Positions 16,105 to 22,531 of a stretch of 64,000 bases of DNA are shown piece after piece (positions within the stretch are counted from its first letter, which is position 1; each line of letters opens with the position of its first letter). The notes beneath the pieces were generated by a model, which did not search any database, was not told where the DNA came from, and worked only from the letters and a program-made list of their open reading frames with translations. This DNA comes from UBA6107 sp034430175 (lineage in GTDB: Bacteria > Chloroflexota > Anaerolineae > Anaerolineales > Anaerolineaceae), in the NCBI GenBank assembly GCA_034430175.1, contig DAOUFI010000032.1, positions 62,001 through 126,000 on the forward strand. The letters run 5' to 3'. The position numbers and the translations under genes were made by a program.

Positions 16105-16157
16105 CTGACCATTTTGGTCAGTATCGAACTGTCTCTATATTCGGGCAGTTCAGGAGG
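16105..16157 (+). promoter_or_regulatory. clpC leader: two inverted repeats and ribosome binding site
   Basis: CTGACCA (16105-16111) pairs with TGGTCAG (16115-16121), and GAACTG (16126-16131) pairs with CAGTTC (16146-16151). AGGAGG follows at 16152-16157, 8 bases before a TTG start. The first dyad may be a repressor operator; it is not the CtsR direct-repeat heptamer nor the HrcA CIRCE dyad. Confidence 0.45.
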
Positions 16158-16165
16158 ATAATTTT

Positions 16166-18679
16166 TTGGCAGGCATGGAACGATTTACCCAGCGCGCGCG
16201 CAAGGTGTTGACGCTGGCTCACGAAGAAGCTGAACGATTGCGTCAGCCTTATATCAATACCGAGCACATCTTATTGGGCTTGATCATGGAAGATGGTGGA
16301 GTGGCCGGGCGCGCCTTACGCGACCTGGGTCTGGAAACCGATCGCGTCCGCGAGACGGTGGAACATTTGAGTGGTTACGGCTTACAGGAATCTGGCATCA
16401 TCGAGCTCTCGACCGGAGCCCAGCAGGTGCTTGAATTCGCCATCGAAGATGCCCGTATGCTCGGACATCAATTTATCGGTACCGAACACCTTTTACTTGG
16501 ACTCACCCGCGTCACTGAGGGCATGGCCCTGGAAGTGTTGAAGAAACTCGGCGTCACCCCCGAACAGGTACGCCGTCAAACCCGCCGCATCATGCAGGAG
16601 AACAGCAACCTTCCGGCTACCGCCGGTGGCGCTCCGCAGCCGCGTAAGGAAGACAAGAAGGAAGCCAAGACTCCTCTCGTTGACCAGCTCGCCGTGGACC
16701 TCACCACCCTGGCTGAGGAAGGCAAGCTGGACCCCGTCATCGGGCGTCAGAAAGAGATCGAACGCGTCATTCAGATTTTGGCGAGGCGCAACAAGAACAA
16801 CCCCGCTCTCATCGGTGAACCCGGGGTAGGCAAGACTGCCATCGTCGAGGGGCTGGCGCAGCGCATCACCGAGGGCGACGTCCCCGCGCCGCTAATTGGC
16901 AAACGTGTCCTCCAGCTTGACGTGGGTTCCCTGGTGGCCGGAACGATGTACCGCGGCCAGTTCGAGGAACGGCTCAAACGCGTCATCGACGAGTTGAAAG
17001 CCTCGAAAGCCATCCTCTTCATCGATGAGCTGCACATGCTCGTCGGCGCCGGTTCGGCCGGATCATCGGTTGACGCCGCCAATATCCTCAAGCCCGCCCT
17101 GTCTCGCGGCGAGCTGCAGGTGATCGGCGCCACCACTCTGGAAGAATACCGCAAACACATCGAATCCGACGCGGCGCTCGAACGCCGTTTCCAACCCATC
17201 CTGGTGGTCGAACCCACCGTGGATGAAGCCATCCAGATCCTCAAGGGCATCCGCAAGGCCTATGAAGAGCACCACCGCCTGATCATCTCAGACGAGGCTC
17301 TTGAATCGGCTGTTCATCTTTCTTCGCGTTACGTTACCGAGCGCTTTTTGCCTGACAAAGCCATCGACCTGATCGACGAAGCCTCGTCGCGTGTGCGCAT
17401 GTACAAGAGCCCGGCCGCCCAGACCTTCAAAGACCTGATGACCCAGCTCAAGGATGTGCGCGCCAACCGCACCGTCGCCGTTGAAACCGGACGGAACGAC
17501 GATGCTCAGGAACTGACCAATAAAGAAGCCTCGCTTGAGGCTCAGCTTGAAAAACTGCGCACCGGATGGGACAGGTCCACCAGCCCGGTGGTCACCGCCA
17601 ACGACATCGCCGAACTGGTCTCCATGTGGACGGGAGTGCCCGTCATGCAACTGGCCACCGAGGAATCGGAGCGCCTGCTGCACATGGAGGACGAACTCCG
17701 TAAATCCATCGTCGGCCAGGACGAGGCCATCCAAACCATCTCCAAAGCCGTGCGCCGCGGCCGCGCGGGGTTGAAAGACCCGCGCCGCCCGATCGGCTCG
17801 TTCATGTTCCTCGGACCCACCGGTGTGGGCAAGACCGCGCTCACCAAGGCGTTGGCGCAATTCCTCTTTGGAAGTGAAGACGCGCTGCTGCAGATCGACA
17901 TGTCCGAGTTCATGGAACGGCACAACGTCAGCCGTTTGGTCGGCGCCCCTCCGGGATACGTTGGTTTTGATGAAGCCGGACAGCTTACCGAGGCCATCCG
18001 CCGTCGCCCGTACTCGATCGTCGTCTTCGACGAGATCGAAAAAGCCCATCCCGAGGCGCATAACATCCTCCTGCAGATTATGGAGGAGGGCCAGCTTACT
18101 GATGCGCGCGGTCACAAGGTCGATTTCCGCAACTGCATTATCGTCATGACCTCCAACATCGGCGCCGAGATGATCCGCCGCCAGGGCAACCTGGGTTTCG
18201 ACCTCAACCGTGACGAGAAGGAAAAGGAAAAGAACGATTACGAAGACATGCGAAAGAAGCTGCTCGAATCGCTGCGCAAGGTCTTCCGTCCCGAGTTCAT
18301 CAACCGCCTGGACGGCGTCATCGTCTTCCATCCGCTCAATCAGGAACACCTGCGCAACATCGTCACCCTCGAGCTCGACAAGGTGGCTCAGCGTATGGCC
18401 GACCACAACATCCAGCTCCATGCCTCCACGGCAGCCCTGGATCAGTTGGTCGCCGAAGGCTACGACCCCGAGATGGGTGCCCGTCCACTGCGCCGCATCA
18501 TCCAGGACAAAGTGGAAGACCATCTTTCCGATGCTGTGCTCTCGCACGAATTCTGCGACGGCGATTCGGTCATCGTTGATGTTGATAAGGAGAAGAACCT
18601 GGTGTTGAAGCGTGAAAAGAAGAAAAGACCGGCGCTCCCCAAGCCGGAACCTGAAAAAGAAGTGCAGGCAACTTCCTAA
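16166..18679 (+). CDS. clpC: ATP-dependent Clp protease ATP-binding subunit ClpC
   Basis: An 837-residue HSP100 unfoldase. Domains: Clp N-domain double repeat (residues 4-145), AAA+ 1 with Walker A GEPGVGKTA (about 217) and Walker B ILFIDELH (about 280), middle region with a UVR-like coiled segment (about 415-455) that marks ClpC rather than ClpB, AAA+ 2 with GPTGVGKTA (about 550) and VVFDEIEKAHPE, and the ClpB_D2-small C-terminal domain. It feeds substrates to ClpP, which is not in the window. I keep the TTG start at 16166 because AGGAGG is 8 bases upstream; the first ATG (16175) would be 17 away. A terminator follows. Confidence 0.95.
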   Translation: MAGMERFTQRARKVLTLAHEEAERLRQPYINTEHILLGLIMEDGGVAGRALRDLGLETDRVRETVEHLSGYGLQESGIIELSTGAQQVLEFAIEDARMLGHQFIGTEHLLLGLTRVTEGMALEVLKKLGVTPEQVRRQTRRIMQENSNLPATAGGAPQPRKEDKKEAKTPLVDQLAVDLTTLAEEGKLDPVIGRQKEIERVIQILARRNKNNPALIGEPGVGKTAIVEGLAQRITEGDVPAPLIGKRVLQLDVGSLVAGTMYRGQFEERLKRVIDELKASKAILFIDELHMLVGAGSAGSSVDAANILKPALSRGELQVIGATTLEEYRKHIESDAALERRFQPILVVEPTVDEAIQILKGIRKAYEEHHRLIISDEALESAVHLSSRYVTERFLPDKAIDLIDEASSRVRMYKSPAAQTFKDLMTQLKDVRANRTVAVETGRNDDAQELTNKEASLEAQLEKLRTGWDRSTSPVVTANDIAELVSMWTGVPVMQLATEESERLLHMEDELRKSIVGQDEAIQTISKAVRRGRAGLKDPRRPIGSFMFLGPTGVGKTALTKALAQFLFGSEDALLQIDMSEFMERHNVSRLVGAPPGYVGFDEAGQLTEAIRRRPYSIVVFDEIEKAHPEAHNILLQIMEEGQLTDARGHKVDFRNCIIVMTSNIGAEMIRRQGNLGFDLNRDEKEKEKNDYEDMRKKLLESLRKVFRPEFINRLDGVIVFHPLNQEHLRNIVTLELDKVAQRMADHNIQLHASTAALDQLVAEGYDPEMGARPLRRIIQDKVEDHLSDAVLSHEFCDGDSVIVDVDKEKNLVLKREKKKRPALPKPEPEKEVQATS

Positions 18680-18692
18680 TAAGAATGGCCAG

Positions 18693-18724
18693 ATGGCGGT
18701 TGAGCCAACCGCCATTTTGTTTTC
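18693..18724 (+). terminator. Intrinsic terminator after clpC
   Basis: ATGGCGGTT (18693-18701) pairs perfectly with AACCGCCAT (18707-18715) around a 5-base loop, followed by TTTGTTTTC. Confidence 0.88.
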
Positions 18725-18812
18725 TTTAGATTGTATAATTTTTTCTAAATTGGATAATATTCTTCCAAATGAAGGCAAAATTTGTGCATTGATTTGAGAG
18801 ATAAGGATAAAT

Positions 18813-19130
18813 ATGTCAAAATAAGTTATTCCGTGTCCTTTTGATGGCACCTGCCGCGAGGCAATGGAGTTCTATAAATCCGCCCTGGGTGGATAATTGC
18901 ACCTCATGGCGATGAAGGATACCCCGGTGGCTGCCCAATTCCCGACTGAAGCCGCCAACTTTCTGATGCACACTAAACTATGCAATGGCGCCATCGCCAA
19001 TTTTAGTGCCCTTTCCAAAGGCGGCAAAGTCGACTAGACTGCGCGAAAGGAATTCTGGGGCGATATCTACGGTCAGCTCACCGACAGGTTCGGTCTGCAG
19101 TGGATGATGAACTTTCATCCTGCGAGATAA
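18813..19130 (+). pseudogene. Decayed VOC/PhnB-like (glyoxalase-fold) gene
   Basis: Reading one frame from ATG 18813, with AAGGAT as ribosome binding site, gives recognisable PhnB/3-demethylubiquinone-methyltransferase-like VOC segments: FDGTCREAMEFYKSALGG, MAMKDTPVAAQFP, ALSKGGKVD, KEFWGDIYGQLTDRFGLQWM and a terminal MNFHP. The frame is broken by three stops (TAA at codon 4, TAA after the first GG, TAG after KVD). The middle part between the two halves is shortened: about 105 codons against about 140 in the family. The stops are mixed TAA/TAG, so recoding is unlikely. No other copy is present in the window. Confidence 0.85.
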
Positions 19131-19343
19131 AGAACTTAACCGCGAATTTTCCGAATTTTGACTAATTTCCGCTAATAACCCAGAAAAGGGTTAATTAGCG
19201 GAATTTGTATACATTAGCGTCATTAGCGGTAACCGAAAGAACTTAACCGCGAAATTTCCTAATTATTGCTAATGAAGGCTAATAGGTTCTATATAAAGGG
19301 TTTATTAGTGTCATTCGCCAAAATTAGCATCATTAGCGGTTAA
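19131..19343. repeat. Two tandem copies of a dispersed dyad repeat
   Basis: Two units of about 105 bp, each beginning AGAACTTAACCGCGAA (near 19131 and 19238). Unit 1 contains a long hairpin: AATTTCCGCTAATAACCC (19164-19181) against GGGTTAATTAGCGGAATTT (19188-19206). Each unit ends in CATTAGCGGTTAA-like sequence. Unit 2 runs through the stop codon of the RNHCP gene (19311) into its coding sequence. Related to the 15970-16067 element. There are no unique spacers, so it is not CRISPR. Confidence 0.75.
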
Positions 19344-19943
19344 GATTTTCTCTTCAATTTCCAGCAACTCCACAGGCGGCGTGAACTCACCCAGGATCGA
19401 CTGCCAGCCAAACAACTGACTGTACACAGTGGTCAGGTTGTGCGCTTGCAAGGGTTGGATATCCATCTCCGCCAGTAATTGAAGCAGATCCACGTCCATC
19501 TTTTGCGAGCGCTTGTAAAGTGCCAATATCGCGCCGGCGGAATCGTCCGCAGCGATGCGGTTGATCGAGATCTTGCCGCAGCCTGAGCAGCGGTGGATGA
19601 TCATCAGCTCACCCTGGGCAGCGTTGCCATATTTCTTGCCGGTGTGCTTCACCGTCAGCCCGATCGGCTGCATGCGTGCGCCGCAGGTTGCCTTGCGGTC
19701 ACCGGCCTTGTTCAGGTCGACATGTTTTGACCACAGGCAATTGGGGCAGTGGTTACGGTTGTTCACGCCAGAGAGTTCATGTTCGGCGCTGACCATCAGG
19801 GAGCAGTTCAGACATCTGAACCGCGACTCATCTTGTTTTCGATTGTTTGTTTCTTCGTGCCATTTCTCTTTATGGACACGGTATTTTTTTTCAAAAGGCG
19901 CGGAATCACTAAGATTCCAGCGCCGGGAATTTCGGTTACTCAT
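19311..19943 (-). CDS. RNHCP-domain zinc-ribbon protein
   Basis: A 210-residue soluble protein. The signature RNHCPNC occurs near residue 62 after an upstream C-x2-C (FRCLNC), and further Cys pairs (CGARM, RCSGCG) suggest zinc-ribbon folds. The RNHCP family has no established function. Start at ATG 19943: the longer open frame upstream would translate through a terminator hairpin. The last about 10 codons (TANDANFGE and stop) are encoded by the dispersed repeat. The gene is preceded by an intrinsic terminator and a structured leader (19956-20181), so expression is probably controlled by attenuation. Confidence 0.8.
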   Translation of the reverse strand: MSNRNSRRWNLSDSAPFEKKYRVHKEKWHEETNNRKQDESRFRCLNCSLMVSAEHELSGVNNRNHCPNCLWSKHVDLNKAGDRKATCGARMQPIGLTVKHTGKKYGNAAQGELMIIHRCSGCGKISINRIAADDSAGAILALYKRSQKMDVDLLQLLAEMDIQPLQAHNLTTVYSQLFGWQSILGEFTPPVELLEIEEKILTANDANFGE

Positions 19944-19955
19944 TGGGACCTCAAC

Positions 19956-19989
19956 GAAAAAGCCAGCCGCGGGAAACCCGTGGCTGGCT
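19956..19989 (-). terminator. Leader terminator just upstream of the RNHCP gene
   Basis: AGCCAGCC-CGGG (19961-19973) pairs with CCCG-GGCTGGCT (19977-19989), 13 bp with one wobble. Read on the minus strand it is followed by TTTTTC and, 12 bases later, by the RNHCP start codon. With no gene immediately upstream on this strand, it terminates the gene's own leader, as in attenuators and riboswitches. Confidence 0.75.
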
Positions 19990-20190
19990 GCATAGATCAA
20001 ACTCAGTTGATCAGACAATCAAATAATGAATGTAGCTATTGCTCGTTCAAAAATTGGTCATGTCTTTAAATGCAAACCACGGGGCAGAGTGCCGCACCCG
20101 TGGTGGATAAGCGTTAAAGGCAAAGCCTGGCGTCTACTCCTACGGATGCACCCTGCGAACGTTTCTGCTTACAATGACCAAAGCTGTAAT
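19990..20190 (-). ncRNA. Structured 5' leader RNA, riboswitch-like, unclassified
   Basis: The gap 19944-20329 has no gene. On the minus strand an outer helix TTGGTCAT/ATGACCAA (20181-20174 with 20061-20054) encloses a GTAAGC/GCTTAT helix and a GC-rich hairpin ACCACGGG/CCCGTGGT (20104-20097 with 20083-20076). The loop of that hairpin (GCACTCTG) can pair with CAGGGTGC (20155-20148), a possible pseudoknot needing a G-U pair that exists only on the minus strand. The leader terminator's 5' arm repeats CCACGGG, so the hairpin's 3' arm could compete for it. I could not match it to a known riboswitch class. Confidence 0.45.
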
Positions 20191-20273
20191 AACCAAAAAG
20201 CTCTCCTAAAAATAACTATGCCCAAATTTACCATGAGTCTCTTAAAATTGTCAATCATTGCCAGTGAGTAGAA

Positions 20274-20303
20274 TTGTAATTTCACGAAGAAATATGTAAT
20301 AAT
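20274..20303 (+). promoter_or_regulatory. Possible promoter of the rhomboid gene
   Basis: TTGTAA (20274-20279) and TAATAA (20297-20302) are separated by 17 bases and lie 27 bases before the rhomboid ATG. Moderate match to the sigma70 consensus. Confidence 0.4.
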
Positions 20304-20329
20304 GCTTAAATACTGAACAAGGAGCATCC

Positions 20330-20989
20330 ATGATCCCCATTGGCGATGATAATTCCACCAGGCGGACTGTTCCCCTGGTTACTTACATGTTGATTCTGGT
20401 TAACCTGGCGGTATTTTGGATGGAGCAGGTTCGGGGAGATCAATTCATCTACGTCTGGTCATTCACGCCATCCCTGTTCCTTTCAAATCCGGGTGTGTAT
20501 TGGGTGACCATTTTCACTTCGATGTTCCTGCACGGTGGTTGGATGCACATCATCGGGAACATGCTTTTCTTGTGGATCTTTGGTGATAATGTCGAGGACC
20601 GCATGGGTCATCTTAATTTTCTGATCTTTTACCTGCTCTGCGGTCTGGCAGCGACGATGGCACAACTTTTCACCACATCATCTTCCAACCTCTCTGTTCC
20701 CAACCTGGGCGCCTCGGGGGCTATCGCTGGGGTATTGGCCTCGTACCTGGTGATGTTCCCGCGTCAACGCGTGCGCGTACTGATGGGGGTTTGGGTCATC
20801 CCCATGTCGGCTTTCCTTGTGATCGGTCTGTGGTTTGGTTTGCAGGTCTTGTATGTGATGGGGAATGCCGCAGACGGAGTGGCTTACATGGCGCATGTAG
20901 GAGGTTTTATTGCCGGTTTCGTGCTCACCTTCTTTTTCCGCAAGCGTGAAGGCCCTCCACAATTGCCTTACAATTCTAGCTGGCAATAA
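20330..20989 (+). CDS. Rhomboid family intramembrane serine protease
   Basis: A 219-residue polytopic membrane protein with six hydrophobic segments. The catalytic serine is S129 in GASGAIAG and the catalytic histidine H189 in AHVGGFIAG. The first extramembrane loop carries the rhomboid HGGWMHIIGNMLFLWIFGDNVE block. It cleaves transmembrane segments of membrane proteins; substrates unknown. AAGGAG precedes ATG. All active-site elements are present, so an active enzyme is expected. Confidence 0.92.
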   Translation: MIPIGDDNSTRRTVPLVTYMLILVNLAVFWMEQVRGDQFIYVWSFTPSLFLSNPGVYWVTIFTSMFLHGGWMHIIGNMLFLWIFGDNVEDRMGHLNFLIFYLLCGLAATMAQLFTTSSSNLSVPNLGASGAIAGVLASYLVMFPRQRVRVLMGVWVIPMSAFLVIGLWFGLQVLYVMGNAADGVAYMAHVGGFIAGFVLTFFFRKREGPPQLPYNSSWQ

Positions 20990-21211
20990 ATTTGTCTATC
21001 CACTTATCCTGAAATGGAGGTAGTTGTCTGAGAAATTCGATCGTGGAAAATACAAAGCTCAACAATTTTTCTATTGTATTTCGTCATATTTTTTTAGTAA
21101 AATTATCGGAACACATTCGGGATGACAACCGGCCTTTTTGTCAGGATTCAGCAGACGTAGTTTACCGATCCAGCACTACCTGTTCTGTTATTTATTCGTG
21201 AGGAGAATGCT

Positions 21212-22468
21212 ATGACAGGTCTGGAAGATACTCTGGCGGTGATTCTTGGAGGTGGAAGGGGGAGCAGGTTGTATCCACTGACAAAACAACGTTCAAAACC
21301 GGCAGTCCCAATGGCCGGGAAGTACCGATTGATCGATATTCCAATCAGTAATTGCATTAATTCGGGAATATACCGTATCGCCGTTCTTACCCAATTCAAT
21401 TCCATCTCGTTGCACCGGCATATTGCGCGTACCTATAACTTCGACGCCTTCCATTCCGGCTGGGTGCAGATTTGGGCTGCCGAGCAGACCATGTCGAGTA
21501 CCGATTGGTACCAGGGTACCGCGGACGCTGTCCGCAAACAACTACTTCAGATTCGTACCGCGCGAGCCAAGTACGTGCTCATCCTGGCTGGCGATCATCT
21601 CTACCGGATGGATTTCGCCAAAATGTTTGAGTTCCACGTCCAAAATAACGCGGATATTACCCTGGCCGTCCTTCCGGCCACTATGGCCGACGGCGAACGT
21701 TTTGGGATTCTCAAACGCAATAAGGATATGCGTCTGTCGAATTTTGCTGAAAAACCGAAAGATAAGGAGGTGCTGCAAGATTTCGTCAGTCGCGATGACC
21801 CAAAAAAACCGTTATTGGCATCAGCGGGTATCTACTTATTCAATGCTGATGTGCTCGCAGAAATACTTGAATCCACCGATGTGGATGATTTTGGCGGAGA
21901 AGTGATCCCCGCAGCCATTCACACCCATAATGTTTTTGGATACGATTTTGAGGGATTCTGGGAAGATATCGGGACGATCCGTTCATTTTATGAAACCAAC
22001 CTGGCACTGGCTCGTCCAAACCCTCCTTTTGATTTCTTTGATCCAGAACGACCAATCTTCTCGCGGCCGCGCTACCTGCCCGGTTCGACGATCAATCACA
22101 GTATGCTTGAAAACGTGCTCCTGGCTGAGGGATGCTGCATCGACAAAGCGGAGATCAACCACTGCGTGGTTGGATTGCGCAGCCAGATACGTTCGGGGGT
22201 GGTGTTTAAAGATTCCATCATGATGGGGTCCGATTATTATGAGAATGAGGATAACCTGGACGACGCTTCTATCCCGCTTGGATTGGGAGCCAACTGCAAG
22301 ATCCAGGGTGCCATTATCGATAAGAATGCGCGTATAGGCGCCGGCACGGTGATCAAACCTTTCCCACCCGGCACCGAACTTGAGGGAGACCGTTGGATGG
22401 TCAGAGACGGGATCGTGGTGATCCCCAAAAATACCTTGCTTCCTCCAAACACTAAAATTGCTCCTTAG
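21212..22468 (+). CDS. glgC: Glucose-1-phosphate adenylyltransferase
   Basis: A 418-residue ADP-glucose pyrophosphorylase, the first step of glycogen synthesis. It shows the N-terminal nucleotide loop ILGGGRGSRLYPLT (about 10-23), the activator-region RSKPAVPMAGKYRLIDIPISN, the GTADAV substrate motif and the C-terminal left-handed beta-helix (from about 300). GAGGAGA lies upstream of ATG. Other glycogen genes are not adjacent; the next gene is a P-type ATPase 63 bases downstream. Confidence 0.95.
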   Translation: MTGLEDTLAVILGGGRGSRLYPLTKQRSKPAVPMAGKYRLIDIPISNCINSGIYRIAVLTQFNSISLHRHIARTYNFDAFHSGWVQIWAAEQTMSSTDWYQGTADAVRKQLLQIRTARAKYVLILAGDHLYRMDFAKMFEFHVQNNADITLAVLPATMADGERFGILKRNKDMRLSNFAEKPKDKEVLQDFVSRDDPKKPLLASAGIYLFNADVLAEILESTDVDDFGGEVIPAAIHTHNVFGYDFEGFWEDIGTIRSFYETNLALARPNPPFDFFDPERPIFSRPRYLPGSTINHSMLENVLLAEGCCIDKAEINHCVVGLRSQIRSGVVFKDSIMMGSDYYENEDNLDDASIPLGLGANCKIQGAIIDKNARIGAGTVIKPFPPGTELEGDRWMVRDGIVVIPKNTLLPPNTKIAP

Positions 22469-22531
22469 GTATACCTGTTTTGTTGTTTTCAATGGTTAAA
22501 TGACGCACAATTAATTTCAAGGAGAAGTTCG

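Noticed and set aside
16105..16121. CtsR or HrcA operator before clpC
   Set aside because: It is a dyad without the tandem GGTCAAA heptamers of CtsR and lacks the TTAGCACTC half-sites of CIRCE.
17288..18850. Open frame of 520 codons antisense to clpC
   Set aside because: It mirrors the third-position GC pattern of clpC, has no ribosome binding site and no recognisable domain; it is a shadow of the real gene.
18813..19130. Recoded or selenocysteine-containing gene
   Set aside because: The in-frame stops are TAA, TAA and TAG, not a single TGA, and part of the domain is deleted, so decay is the simpler explanation.
19131..19343. CRISPR array
   Set aside because: Only two long units of about 105 bp with internal dyads and no unique spacers; no cas genes nearby.
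20054..20181. Cyclic-di-GMP riboswitch on the plus strand
   Set aside because: GCAAACC and GGCAAAGCC words looked similar, but the conserved GGGACGCAAAGCC core and tetraloop-receptor layout are missing, and the terminator is on the other strand.
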